Under the pieces are notes generated by a model. It had not been told where the DNA came from and did no database searches. It worked only from the letters and a program-made list of their open reading frames with translations. Below are positions 8,282-16,050 of a DNA stretch of 64,000 nt, piece after piece. This DNA is from a virus, in IMG/VR virus record IMGVR_UViG_3300019889_000007, positions 1 through 64,000 of that record; one strand, 5' to 3'. Every line of letters starts with the position of its first letter. Position 1 is the first letter of the stretch. The position numbers and the translations under genes are program-made.

Positions 8282-8939
8282 GCACGCCGGGCGCCCCTTG
8301 GCCAATCCGTATATTCGGGCGCTGATACCAGACTATGTGGAGCACCTGGCGATCGCCGACTCCAAGAAGGTGTCAACGACGCAGGCCGCGCAAGCCCGGT
8401 ATGTGGCGGCCCTTACCGAAAACGCGTTGGAAACACTGATCGATGCGCACAACCAGGTTCATGGCCTGGACCATGAACCTTCCACGGTGATCAGCGAGAT
8501 GGCCGGGCATTACGTCAAGAATTCCAAGAGTGACCGTGCGCATTGGAATGAGAGCACGCGGAGGATCTTGTCTAGAGGCCCACTCATTTCCGGGGCGCCT
8601 CGGATACGAATCAAGACGGTGCGAGAGCTGATCGATGAGGTTCTGGAGCCCGAGCTGCGGGAACTGGCCGACTTGATTCATCAAGAGGACATTGAGGACG
8701 AATACCGGATTAAGCAGGCCCGGTACCTGGAGCCGGGCGACGAACTGAATTTGCAGTTCGACCTAATCGCCGACCGCGAGGGCGACAACGTCCTGTACGG
8801 GCTGGAGACGGTGACGGTCGCCAAAGTGGCATCTGGCGATGCGTTGTTCTCGGTGAGGGTGACGTTCACCCACGATGAGGTGGTGGTGTTTCCCGGTGAG
8901 CACCGGGTGCGACTGGCTAAGACCGGCGGCAAAAAATAG
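8247..8939 (+). CDS. Hypothetical protein
   Basis: A 230-residue protein with a Lys/Ala-rich helical N-terminal region, a central helix (TVRELIDEVLEPELRELADL) and a beta-rich C-terminal domain (residues 155-230). It is the last gene before an intrinsic terminator at 8962. Function unknown. Confidence 0.75.
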   Translation: MNPDRMRVWHPKHAGRPLANPYIRALIPDYVEHLAIADSKKVSTTQAAQARYVAALTENALETLIDAHNQVHGLDHEPSTVISEMAGHYVKNSKSDRAHWNESTRRILSRGPLISGAPRIRIKTVRELIDEVLEPELRELADLIHQEDIEDEYRIKQARYLEPGDELNLQFDLIADREGDNVLYGLETVTVAKVASGDALFSVRVTFTHDEVVVFPGEHRVRLAKTGGKK

Positions 8940-8961
8940 GGTTGTGCCAAGTGTTTCGTTG

Positions 8962-8988
8962 CCCACCACCGCTGGTGGTGGGTTTCGT
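8962..8988 (+). terminator. Intrinsic terminator
   Basis: A 9-bp perfect stem CCCACCACC/GGTGGTGGG with a GCT loop, followed by TTTCGT. It ends the operon that closes with the gene at 8247-8939. Confidence 0.8.
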
Positions 8989-9032
8989 GCCTTTTGGATT
9001 CCCGAGGGGCTGTTCCGGTTAAGGAGGACACC

Positions 9033-9215
9033 ATTCCGAAGTACGACATTTTCACCGAAAGAACCCAGACGGGCCGCGTCATGATCGAGGCCAAGGACGA
9101 GGCGGCAGCGGAAGCGAAGTTCGAGAAGCTGACGGGCACGCAAATCGATGAGCAAATTGAGATCACCGAATACGGTGAGTGGGAATTCGAGTCCGTTGAA
9201 GACGCCGAAGAGTAG
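9033..9215 (+). CDS. Small hypothetical protein with apparent ATT start
   Basis: A 60-residue acidic protein. A near-perfect ribosome site AAGGAGG (9021-9027) lies five bases before ATT at 9033, and no ATG, GTG or TTG is suitably placed. The only upstream ATG (8994) precedes the ribosome site. The protein begins M(ATT)PKYDIFTERTQ and contains an Ala/Glu helix (EAAAEAKFEKLTG). It looks like a short alpha/beta domain. Function unknown. Confidence 0.6.
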   Translation: MPKYDIFTERTQTGRVMIEAKDEAAAEAKFEKLTGTQIDEQIEITEYGEWEFESVEDAEE

Positions 9216-9219
9216 CGAC

Positions 9220-10119
9220 ATGATCACGTTCGTGTGGATTGGTGTGGATCGGACGTTCGAAGTGCGCACCGTACCCGCCGATGAACCAGTCGATGCTGTT
9301 GATGACATCGATCGTTGGTGGAATGAAGAGGTGTTCGGGTCGGGTGACCTGGAACCGCTGCCACCGAGCGACCCCGCCAAGGATTCCATTGTGAACAAAT
9401 TGGCGGCGGTCGTGACGGGCACGTGGGACAACCCGCGTCAAGGCGACCAGCTCTTGACCGGCCGCGACCCCGACAGCCCCGAAGCCATCGTGTCGGTGAC
9501 GCCCGATGTGGTGGCCAAGATTCGCCAGGCGGCGGCCATTTTGGGCTGGCGCGAGACAACGAGAGGACAACATATGGATGACACCGTGTACATGGTGATC
9601 GATGTGGAAACCAGCGGCACAGAGACCACGGACTCTGCTCTGCTGGAGGTGGCGTGCTGGGCGGTCGACGAAAACCTGGTGCGGTTGGACGAGAAGGGCT
9701 TCCACGCGGTCATCCATCACAACCGTGAGCTGGCCGATGTCGTGCGGAAGCAGGCCGTACCGGTTGTTCAGGACATGCACGACGCCAACGGCCTGTGGGC
9801 CAAACTGCCCAACGGGGTGCCGTTGGCCGAGGCGGAGGGAGCGCTATTGGCCTACATCAAGCAGTTCGCGCCACGACCGCGTCAAGCCATGATTGTGGGT
9901 AACTCCCCGATACTGGATTCGAACTTCTTGAAAGCGTTCATGCCGAAAGTTCACGGCCACCTGCATTACCGCTTCATCGACGTTTCCACATTGGAACATG
10001 TTTCGGTCAAATGGCTGAAGGAAAAACCGTTCCATAAGGACGCGCAGCACACCGCCGACGGCGACGTCGCGCAGTGCGTGGCACAGCTGCGTCACCTACG
10101 CACAGTGATCAAACCGTAG
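9220..10119 (+). CDS. DEDDh exonuclease, oligoribonuclease-like, with N-terminal extension
   Basis: A 299-residue protein. Residues 119-299 match the oligoribonuclease/DEDDh family: D128 and E130 in VIDVETSG, D233 in NSPILDSNF, H277 and D282 in HTADGDVAQ. Orn removes nucleotides from 2-5 nt RNA. Ordinary Orn proteins are about 180-200 residues. Here an acidic 118-residue domain of unknown function is fused in frame at the N-terminus. An internal ATG (9574) has its own site (GAGAGGACAACAT), so a short Orn-sized form could also be made. The gene sits just before a hairpin and tRNA-Trp. Confidence 0.8.
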   Translation: MITFVWIGVDRTFEVRTVPADEPVDAVDDIDRWWNEEVFGSGDLEPLPPSDPAKDSIVNKLAAVVTGTWDNPRQGDQLLTGRDPDSPEAIVSVTPDVVAKIRQAAAILGWRETTRGQHMDDTVYMVIDVETSGTETTDSALLEVACWAVDENLVRLDEKGFHAVIHHNRELADVVRKQAVPVVQDMHDANGLWAKLPNGVPLAEAEGALLAYIKQFAPRPRQAMIVGNSPILDSNFLKAFMPKVHGHLHYRFIDVSTLEHVSVKWLKEKPFHKDAQHTADGDVAQCVAQLRHLRTVIKP

Positions 10120-10122
10120 AAT

Positions 10123-10153
10123 AGAGTCCGCGCGGTTACACCGCGCGGACTCT
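10123..10153 (+). terminator. 13-bp perfect hairpin before tRNA-Trp
   Basis: AGAGTCCGCGCGG and its exact complement are separated by a TTACA loop and end two bases before the tRNA. There is no U-tract. It may terminate or stabilise the exonuclease mRNA, or act as an RNase III or other processing site that frees the tRNA 5' end. Confidence 0.6.
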
Positions 10154-10154
10154 C

Positions 10155-10227
10155 GCGCGCCTAGCTCAATTGGCAGAGCACCGGTCTCCAAAGCCGGGGG
10201 TTGCAGGTTCGAATCCTGCGGCGTGTG
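10155..10227 (+). tRNA. tRNA-Trp (anticodon CCA)
   Basis: A complete 73-nt cloverleaf: acceptor GCGCGCC paired with GGCGTGT (two G-U pairs), D arm GCTC/GAGC, anticodon stem CCGGT/GCCGG with loop CTCCAAA, and T arm GCAGG-TTCGAAT-CCTGC. The discriminator is G73. CCA is not encoded. Confidence 0.95.
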
Positions 10228-10282
10228 CGTCGGCGACCGAGCCCTCGGGCGCCGGTTCAATCCCCGATTCAAAGGAGCCGAC

Positions 10283-10618
10283 ATGTTCGGTCGCAAGAAG
10301 AAGAAGGCCGCTGCCGCACCGACAAGGACGGCCACAGGCAACTCGGGCCGGTCACGGCAGACCACAACCACGGACCCCATGTACTCCTTGGGGCATCCCC
10401 TGGCATACCTGCCCGATGCCACATCCCCGAGCGGTCCGACTTCCGAACGGGCCTGCGAGCCCCCGGCCGACCCGTACACCGGTGGAGGCTCTTCGGGCGG
10501 TTCATATTCCAGCGACTCTGCGTCGTCTTCATCGTATGGTGGGGGCTGCTCCAGCAACGACTCGTCGTCCTCGGGCGGCGGGTACTCATCCGGCGGCGAT
10601 TCCGGCGGCGGATACTGA
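10283..10618 (+). CDS. Low-complexity Ser/Gly-rich protein
   Basis: A 111-residue protein. ATG 10283 follows AAAGGAG. The start is highly basic (FGRKKKKAAAA). The last 50 residues are Ser/Gly/Tyr repeats (SSSSYGGGCSSND and similar), a flexible disordered tail with no hydrophobic segment. Such tails occur in surface or scaffold proteins, but nothing more specific can be said. An intrinsic terminator follows. Confidence 0.7.
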   Translation: MFGRKKKKAAAAPTRTATGNSGRSRQTTTTDPMYSLGHPLAYLPDATSPSGPTSERACEPPADPYTGGGSSGGSYSSDSASSSSYGGGCSSNDSSSSGGGYSSGGDSGGGY

Positions 10619-10634
10619 TCTTCCCGGCTCACCG

Positions 10635-10668
10635 AAGGTGTCCGTCTCACCCGAGGCGGGCACCTTTG
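10635..10668 (+). terminator. Intrinsic terminator
   Basis: A 10-bp stem AAGGTGTCCG/CGGGCACCTT with a 12-base loop, followed by TTGTC. It lies between the Ser/Gly-rich gene and a small membrane protein gene. Confidence 0.65.
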
Positions 10669-10686
10669 TCATGAAAGGACAGTGAG

Positions 10687-10893
10687 GTGCCTTTTCTTCT
10701 CATCGTAGGATTTCTGGTGGTCTATATCCCGGTCCAAGCGTGGACGTTCATGCTGGTCATCGGCGTGACGCACGGTGAATGGCTGCCGATGCTGCCCACG
10801 ATCGGGTACTGGTCGGCGCTGGCGATCACGGCGGTAGCGACGTTGTCGATCAGCGGTGTGGTCGGGGTGAGCAGGGCGCTCAGCGATGGTTGA
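10687..10893 (+). CDS. Small two-pass membrane protein
   Basis: A 68-residue protein, GTG start after AAAGGACAGTGAG. Two hydrophobic segments (residues 2-25 and 38-60) are separated by a short loop with GEWLPMLP. No conserved family recognised. It overlaps the next gene by eight bases. Confidence 0.7.
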   Translation: MPFLLIVGFLVVYIPVQAWTFMLVIGVTHGEWLPMLPTIGYWSALAITAVATLSISGVVGVSRALSDG

Positions 10894-11206
10894 GACTCAC
10901 GCTGTCCCCGATGATGTGGTGATGCGGCAACCGGTGATGGTGATCCGTCTGCATCCGACGGCTTCTGAGCCGTTCCACGTGCATAAGAAGGGCTGTGCCC
11001 GGCTCCGGTTGTATCAACGGGTGCCGACCAAATCCACCGAGTACGACCCGGAAACGAAACTGTCGACGGTGGTGACGGACATGTGCGCTGACCTGATCAA
11101 CGAAGAAGTGACCGCCGGGGCCGACTGGGCTGAGACGGTCGCTGAGTACTTTGACCAGTTCCGGGTGTGTATGTGTGTGACCACCCGTCGGGTGGTCGGC
11201 AAGTAG
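10886..11206 (+). CDS. Hypothetical protein
   Basis: A 106-residue protein with a beta-rich N-terminal half, two Cys close together near the C-terminus (CMC) and a basic end. Its start overlaps the preceding membrane protein gene. Two strong hairpins follow. Function unknown. Confidence 0.7.
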   Translation: MVETHAVPDDVVMRQPVMVIRLHPTASEPFHVHKKGCARLRLYQRVPTKSTEYDPETKLSTVVTDMCADLINEEVTAGADWAETVAEYFDQFRVCMCVTTRRVVGK

Positions 11207-11211
11207 TGGGC

Positions 11212-11249
11212 GCGTGCCGCGCCGGGGTCGGCTTGGCGCGGCACGCTTC
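11212..11249 (+). terminator. GC-rich hairpin, first of two tandem terminators
   Basis: A 12-bp perfect stem GCGTGCCGCGCC/GGCGCGGCACGC with an 11-base loop, followed by TTC. A second, classical terminator follows 15 bases later. Confidence 0.6.
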
Positions 11250-11261
11250 TGCGGGTGACAT

Positions 11262-11297
11262 GCAGCGTCTCCAGTCTAGAGACGTTGCTTTTTGTTT
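11262..11297 (+). terminator. Strong intrinsic terminator
   Basis: A 10-bp stem GCAGCGTCTC/GAGACGTTGC with a 7-base loop, followed by TTTTTGTTT. It ends the block 10687-11206. Confidence 0.85.
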
Positions 11298-11326
11298 AAT
11301 CACGTCGAGAATAGTTGGAGACTATT

Positions 11327-11524
11327 GTGGACAATATTTTAATTCTGGTGGTGCTGTGCATGATCGCCGGTGCGGGACTACTCGCACTGATCCTGATACC
11401 GATCATGCCGAAGGTCCGCCGCCGCTGGGAACGCCGAGCGGTGGCCCAGGTGACCGAGGCCGAACAGGCCACGGCGTACTTTGAAGACCTCGGTAGTGAT
11501 ATCCAGAACCGCCGGTTGTACTGA
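11327..11524 (+). CDS. Small single-pass membrane protein
   Basis: A 65-residue protein. GTG 11327 follows GGAG at six bases. A long hydrophobic segment (residues 4-26) is followed by a basic stretch (KVRRRWERR) and an amphipathic helix, giving an N-out, C-in membrane anchor. It lies just after a strong terminator, so it must have its own promoter. Function unknown. Confidence 0.7.
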   Translation: MDNILILVVLCMIAGAGLLALILIPIMPKVRRRWERRAVAQVTEAEQATAYFEDLGSDIQNRRLY

Positions 11525-11544
11525 CCTGTGTGTTTGGCCTGGTT

Positions 11545-11569
11545 CACGCGGCTTTTAGGGTGCCGCGTG
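11545..11569 (+). terminator. Short hairpin
   Basis: An 8-bp perfect stem CACGCGGC/GCCGCGTG with loop TTTTAGGGT between two small genes. No U-tract follows, so the termination role is uncertain. Confidence 0.4.
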
Positions 11570-11658
11570 GGCCGGGCGATCCACATAGATCCGCAATGGA
11601 GCGTTGCGTAGTGGGGGTAGGGCGAGCAACAATGTGCCCCTACCTCTAAGGAGCGCTC

Positions 11659-11883
11659 GTGGAGATGCTGACTGGTGTGCCCGGCGATGTCGTGGCAGCG
11701 ATTCCCGATCGGAGATTGCGGCAGATCCGCAAACGGCATGTGCCGTATCGGACTGCACCGGGCCGGTTGCTGACCTGCCAGGGATGTTATGACCATTTCG
11801 GGCTGGGCCGGTGGAAGTGGCCGTGCCCGACGTTCACGACAGCCAACGAGGCATTGCGACACCGAAAGGACGTAACTGATTGA
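11659..11883 (+). CDS. Small protein with Cys triplet
   Basis: A 74-residue basic protein. GTG 11659 follows TAAGGAGCG. It contains CQGC followed by a Cys 14 residues later (TCQGCYDHFGLGRWKWPC), a likely partial zinc site. The upstream leader can fold GGTAGGG against CCCTACC just before the ribosome site. The stop overlaps the start of a 29-residue membrane peptide. Confidence 0.7.
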   Translation: MEMLTGVPGDVVAAIPDRRLRQIRKRHVPYRTAPGRLLTCQGCYDHFGLGRWKWPCPTFTTANEALRHRKDVTD

Positions 11884-11969
11884 CAGGTAAAGATGACGGC
11901 GGCGGGAATCTCCTGATGTGGGCGATGTGCCTTTTGGGGTTGTCGCTGTGGTTGCTGTTGTGTTGGTAG
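11880..11969 (+). CDS. 29-residue membrane microprotein
   Basis: TTG 11880 overlaps the previous stop (TTGA) and follows GAAAGGA at nine bases. The peptide has a polar Gly/Asp start (TGKDDGGGN) and then about 18 Leu/Trp/Met residues (CLLGLSLWLLLCW), a single membrane pass with almost nothing outside the bilayer. Coupled start, ribosome site and hydrophobicity favour a real gene. Function unknown. Confidence 0.5.
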   Translation: MTGKDDGGGNLLMWAMCLLGLSLWLLLCW

Positions 11970-12024
11970 TAGATATGATGGGACGTACCGCTTCCGCCCT
12001 CACCGGGGCAGTGGTGCGTCTTTA

Positions 12025-12095
12025 GGCGGGTTGGCCGAATGGTGAGGCGACGGATTGCAAATCCGTTAAAACCGGTTCGATTCCGGTACCCGCCT
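12025..12095 (+). tRNA. tRNA-Cys (anticodon GCA)
   Basis: A 71-nt cloverleaf: acceptor GGCGGGT/ACCCGCC, D arm GCC/GGC, anticodon stem ACGGA/TCCGT with loop TTGCAAA, and T arm ACCGG-TTCGATT-CCGGT. The discriminator is U73, an identity base for tRNA-Cys. CCA is not encoded. Confidence 0.95.
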
Positions 12096-12199
12096 CTGGT
12101 CCACAGGAATTGCGTGGCATTTGTTGTGCCCTTTGCACAGCGTGATCCTGATGGACCCGACAAAAGCAACACCCATCTTTAATCCTGAAAGGACACATC

Positions 12200-12526
12200 G
12201 TGGCCTTGCGCCATCATCTCAAATGGGTCCCGTTCCCTACCACCCCGGCGTCCTGCGTCACCGCGTTGACGCATTGGGCGTGCCACCATCCCGGCGGCCG
12301 GGAGATGTTCGCCCGGACCCTGTCCGAGGACGAGATCGAAGCGGCCATGGTCTGGGCGCTCCAGAGCAACGGCGTCCACGCCCTGCATGAGCAGGTCGTC
12401 ACCCCTGAGGGTGTCGAAGTCACCGACGTCGAAGCCAAAGCGTGTGAACAGATCGTGCGGCACGTACCGGAGTGGAGAGCCGACCTGGCCGACCAACGTC
12501 CGGTGAACGCCGGGATACGCCGGTGA
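12200..12526 (+). CDS. Hypothetical protein
   Basis: A 108-residue protein, GTG start after GAAAGGACA. It contains His/Cys residues near the N-terminus (HWACHHPGG) and an acidic helical middle (LSEDEIEAAMVWAL). Its stop overlaps the GTG of the next gene (GTGA). Function unknown. Confidence 0.7.
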   Translation: MALRHHLKWVPFPTTPASCVTALTHWACHHPGGREMFARTLSEDEIEAAMVWALQSNGVHALHEQVVTPEGVEVTDVEAKACEQIVRHVPEWRADLADQRPVNAGIRR

Positions 12527-12759
12527 TCCCACCGCTTCAGATGCACTCGCTGGAAACCACGACACTGGCGGAGCTGGCCGAAGCAGCGCGTCTGCAAGCC
12601 GAAGCGCTCAAAAAGCGTGCGATGACCACGTTCAACCAGACCGGTGAGGTCGCCGTGCTGCACGGCAGGAAACTGCTTGACCGCAGTGCCGAGCTGGAAG
12701 CACTGGCCGAGATTTTCGCAGACGCGGCCCGCGCGGTCATGTTCGTGGAGAAACTGTGA
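12523..12759 (+). CDS. Small coiled-coil protein
   Basis: A 78-residue, almost wholly helical Ala/Leu/Glu-rich protein, coupled to the upstream gene through GTGA. Heptad-like runs (TLAELAEAARLQAEALKK) suggest a coiled coil. No other feature. A hairpin follows. Confidence 0.7.
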   Translation: MIPPLQMHSLETTTLAELAEAARLQAEALKKRAMTTFNQTGEVAVLHGRKLLDRSAELEALAEIFADAARAVMFVEKL

Positions 12760-12772
12760 GACCTGCCTGACT

Positions 12773-12813
12773 GGCGGGGCACCCGATCCCGGTGACACGG
12801 CTGGTGCCCCGCC
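12773..12813 (+). terminator. Hairpin terminator
   Basis: An 11-bp perfect stem GGCGGGGCACC/GGTGCCCCGCC with a 19-base loop, followed by TTCC. It probably separates the 12200-12759 pair from the next gene. Confidence 0.55.
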
Positions 12814-12850
12814 TTCCACCCACAACACACCCGAAAAGAAAGGGATGAGC

Positions 12851-13297
12851 ATGGATGCACCCATAGTAGGGGCATATTTCGTGGCCGAGGCGGTTCGATC
12901 CGATGGGGGTTGGAGCGTTCTGGTCAATGAGTATTTCGGGCAGGACCGTGAACCGTTTGAGACGGTGGTGCCGACGTTTGTGACGCCGGTCGCCTCGGAG
13001 CTGTCTGACCTGGTGGCCACGGCGTTCGCGCCGTTGATCGCTGGCGGTTGGCGTCTGGTCAGCGCGGCACGGTTCGAGCCGTTTAAAACCCTGGTCGATA
13101 TCGAACCGCCTGATGACAATCCGCCGGTGGCGCCGATGGCCGGTGACGAGTTGACGTTCGTGCGGCGGTGCCGTGGACGCGGTATGTCGTCGATGGCCGC
13201 GATGCGGGCCTACCGCAGTGGAGAGCGGTCACCGACTGAGGCGGCCGGACAGTGGAAGCACCATCGGAGCCTGACCTCTGTCATGGCGCCGGTCTAG
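12851..13297 (+). CDS. Hypothetical protein
   Basis: A 148-residue protein. ATG 12851 has AAAGG at a proper distance; ATG 12845 is too close to it. The N-terminal half is beta-rich (YFVAEAVRSDGGWSVLVNEY). The C-terminal part (FVRRCRGRGMSSMAAMRAY) is basic and helical and could contact nucleic acid. No family recognised. Confidence 0.7.
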   Translation: MDAPIVGAYFVAEAVRSDGGWSVLVNEYFGQDREPFETVVPTFVTPVASELSDLVATAFAPLIAGGWRLVSAARFEPFKTLVDIEPPDDNPPVAPMAGDELTFVRRCRGRGMSSMAAMRAYRSGERSPTEAAGQWKHHRSLTSVMAPV

Positions 13298-13309
13298 AAA
13301 CAGGAAATG

Positions 13310-13344
13310 GTGGGCCTGACGTGGTGTCGATGCGTCAGGCCCAC
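13310..13344 (+). terminator. 12-bp perfect hairpin
   Basis: GTGGGCCTGACG/CGTCAGGCCCAC with an 11-base loop, 13 bases after a stop codon. There is no U-tract. It is probably a mRNA end or stability element. Confidence 0.5.
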
Positions 13345-13371
13345 CAAATGAGCCACAAGGAGATTACCGTA

Positions 13372-13827
13372 ATGAGTTCCCCTTTCAAGCGTGAACCGTG
13401 GATGTGCCGTCACGGTGTCAACCTCAAAGATGTCAAGGCTGACAAGTGCGACCCGTGCGGGCTGGCGCCCGATCCGATGGTCGAGACGGTGCTGGCAACG
13501 TTGGCGCAGGTCGTCAAGTTGCAGATCGAATCACTGTCCAAAGTGGTCAGGGACTGCGAACTTCCCAAGGACACCCTGTCGCAAATGCTCAACGACGCGC
13601 AGGTGTCGCTCCTGTTCGCTTCTGCCACCGCCAACGCACTCAACGCACCGGACTGCCAGACCGAGTTCCCCATCCGGTACGCCATCGCGGCACTGCATGC
13701 CGAGGCGCCGACGGCGCAGCGAAGTCTGGCGGTGTGTACCCGGCATGTGCGGGAGGCGGAGAAATCGGTGGCCAAGTGGGCTGCCGACGTCAAAGAGTGG
13801 GCGCAGCTTCGTACCCATACCGACTGA
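13372..13827 (+). CDS. Hypothetical protein with N-terminal Cys/His site
   Basis: A 151-residue protein, ATG 13372 after AAGGAGATTACC. The N-terminus has C-x-H and C-x2-C (WMCRHGVN, then KCDPCG), a plausible treble-clef-like zinc knuckle. The remainder is a long helical region with several Cys. It may be a small nucleic-acid-binding or adaptor protein. Confidence 0.7.
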   Translation: MSSPFKREPWMCRHGVNLKDVKADKCDPCGLAPDPMVETVLATLAQVVKLQIESLSKVVRDCELPKDTLSQMLNDAQVSLLFASATANALNAPDCQTEFPIRYAIAALHAEAPTAQRSLAVCTRHVREAEKSVAKWAADVKEWAQLRTHTD

Positions 13828-13902
13828 CCAGGGCAGGTGGGCTCGCGCCCTGACTGGATGGGGGTCCACCTGCAACCTTGACGACCCGACCCCGAAGGTC
13901 AC

Positions 13903-15381
13903 ATGACAATGAATGATCAAAAACATCCAAGAGACCTCGTTCCGTGGAACATCGTGGTGACCGCCGCGACGAACGCTTCTGATCCGAATTTCCAAGTACG
14001 CACCGACGGTTCGGCGTCAATCGACAATGTCCACTCGGTTTGTTACTGGTGTTTGGACGCCGTCAAACTGGTTGAAGGCGCGCAAACTATCTACGACTCG
14101 ACGTTTGAGCATTTCCCTGACCACCGCGACCTGTTGACCCATGAAGCTCAAGTCTTCAACGAATGCCTCATCTGTGAACATGACAAAGCGGACCTGTTGC
14201 TGTCGTTCCGTGATTCGATCACTGTCATAGTCTGCTGTGGATGCGCGGTAGCACTGTCCGCCGCCGACCCGGAACACCTGGTCGGGTACGCGTTCGAATC
14301 AGTCGCCATACGGCGCGTCAAGCGGTGGAAACTTGATGCGGTATCGGTTCCCCGTTCAGTTCAACGACGTTCCGAAATAGTGATCGACACTCTCACCCAG
14401 GGTGGCAACAACACCACGATATGGATGGGTCCGGTCAACTTGTGGGTGTCCTCCGGCCTGAAAGTCACCGACTTTCGCAAGGTCAAACTGTGGCTGGACA
14501 AAAACTGGCAAAGAATGCCCGACGATTTCGGGCCGGGTTCCATGGTGAAATGCCCGCCTCACATGGCAAACGACAACGGGTGGACCGAACTGCCCAAACT
14601 CGCCGAACTTGGCCGCGCTCACACCAAGGCAGCCGAACCGGTGTGGATCAGCGCGGATCTGTCCACGGAGATCGCTTCCCGCGCTGAGACGATGGAACTC
14701 ACCGGTTTCAGCCAGGAACTCGCCGTTGACGCCCTCGATGGAAACCGGGTCGGGTTGTTGGTGTTCGACCGGCCCATCGTCAGCGACCACTTCCTGGCCG
14801 TGATTGTGGGGATTCAGTACGCGCTGGTTCCCGGTGGTGCGTGGGTTGTCCCGTTGACTCACGCGCGAGGGATCAAGAGGGTAGAGAAAGTAGTACCCGA
14901 CCACGCGTTGGCGCAGATATCGGGCGGGTATTTCCTTCGCGCGATCGACCCCGATGCCGAGACCGGCTTGAGCCCGAGGTACAGCCTGGTATCTCGGTTG
15001 TTGGTCGCGTTTTGGGAACTGGCCAACGAACCCGCGACGGTAGCCACGGTCACTGATTCACTGCGGGAGGAAACCCGCCGGGTCGGCAGGAAGAAACGGC
15101 CCTCCACGATCAAGGCATTGTCGTATCGGGTCAGTGAACTGCGTCGGCCGGAACTGCCCGAACGCGAAGAACCCGATACGCCCGAAGAGGCGGCTGAACG
15201 CCGCAAGCGCGGGAAGTTGACTAGGCGTCACCAGGTTCGGAAGCACATTCGACGGGTCTGGAAAAAGGACAAGAACGGAGTCCGATACCAAGAACCGGTC
15301 GAAGTGGAGTCGTTCTGGCAGGGGCCGGAAGGCTCTCCGGAGGCGTTGCCGAAGGAAAGTTTCAGAAAGATGACTCGGTAA
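13903..15381 (+). CDS. Large hypothetical protein, possibly DNA-binding
   Basis: At 492 residues, one of the larger products here. The first 130 residues hold four Cys pairs (CYWC, CLIC, CCGC and neighbours), likely metal-binding. A middle region is mixed alpha/beta. The C-terminal 110 residues are strongly basic (RRVGRKKRP, RRKRGKLTRRHQVRKHIRRV) and end with a WQGPEGSPEAL-like motif. Similar HxVRxHxRxxW...GP...P tails occur in many actinobacterial plasmid and phage proteins of unknown role. A regulator or DNA-binding role is inference only. Confidence 0.75.
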   Translation: MTMNDQKHPRDLVPWNIVVTAATNASDPNFQVRTDGSASIDNVHSVCYWCLDAVKLVEGAQTIYDSTFEHFPDHRDLLTHEAQVFNECLICEHDKADLLLSFRDSITVIVCCGCAVALSAADPEHLVGYAFESVAIRRVKRWKLDAVSVPRSVQRRSEIVIDTLTQGGNNTTIWMGPVNLWVSSGLKVTDFRKVKLWLDKNWQRMPDDFGPGSMVKCPPHMANDNGWTELPKLAELGRAHTKAAEPVWISADLSTEIASRAETMELTGFSQELAVDALDGNRVGLLVFDRPIVSDHFLAVIVGIQYALVPGGAWVVPLTHARGIKRVEKVVPDHALAQISGGYFLRAIDPDAETGLSPRYSLVSRLLVAFWELANEPATVATVTDSLREETRRVGRKKRPSTIKALSYRVSELRRPELPEREEPDTPEEAAERRKRGKLTRRHQVRKHIRRVWKKDKNGVRYQEPVEVESFWQGPEGSPEALPKESFRKMTR

Positions 15382-15423
15382 AACCGTGTCGTCCACAATT
15401 GACAAGCACAGAGAAAGGACATT

Positions 15424-16050
15424 ATGGATAGAACGAACTGGCGGGATGTGCCGATGCCACCGCAGATAGCGGCGCTACCCCGTGAAAAACGGGGCTTCCC
15501 GGTACCGTATGTGGCGAACTGGCTGCCACGCGGCGGTCAACGCGATGAACACATCGACATCCGCACCAACATCGAGTACGGCTTGCACGACGCCTGCTCG
15601 TGCAAGCCCGGCGACCCCGAATGGGAACCCGATCTTGGGCAAATGTGCTCACCGCGTCAACGTCGCTGCATGAAACACAAGCGCTGCCAGATCTGCACGA
15701 TCAAACTGGAACCCCCCTACCTGTTGATCGGCAGCCCCAAAGGCGACACCGACACCTGGTACACCGAACCACCCGTCTGCACCTCATGCGCCGCATACGC
15801 ACTGCGGGTATGCCCCGGCCTGATCACCAACCAGCGGCCGGTCGCGGTGTGGGCCTGCACCGGCTACGACATCACCGACCAGCGGTTGTTCGCGCTGCCC
15901 GATGGTGAACCGATCGTGCTGCGCACCGAAGGCGACAGCCCGGAGGTTAGGAGCGGATGCTTGACGTACTTCATGGCACACCCGCTCGACGGGGAACCGG
16001 TCCTGGCCGACCAGTGGCTCCACACCTTTGAACAAAAAGGACAGACATGA
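15424..16050 (+). CDS. Actinophage zinc-binding protein of unknown function
   Basis: A 208-residue protein that begins with MPPQIAALPREKRGFPVPY after ten residues. This opening, followed by CxxC motifs (CSCKPG, CQIC, CTSCA) and a segment around VCPGL, is a pattern I recognise as common in actinomycete phage and prophage genomes, where it remains uncharacterised. Eight or more Cys suggest two zinc sites. The stop overlaps the next gene's ATG. Confidence 0.75.
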   Translation: MDRTNWRDVPMPPQIAALPREKRGFPVPYVANWLPRGGQRDEHIDIRTNIEYGLHDACSCKPGDPEWEPDLGQMCSPRQRRCMKHKRCQICTIKLEPPYLLIGSPKGDTDTWYTEPPVCTSCAAYALRVCPGLITNQRPVAVWACTGYDITDQRLFALPDGEPIVLRTEGDSPEVRSGCLTYFMAHPLDGEPVLADQWLHTFEQKGQT

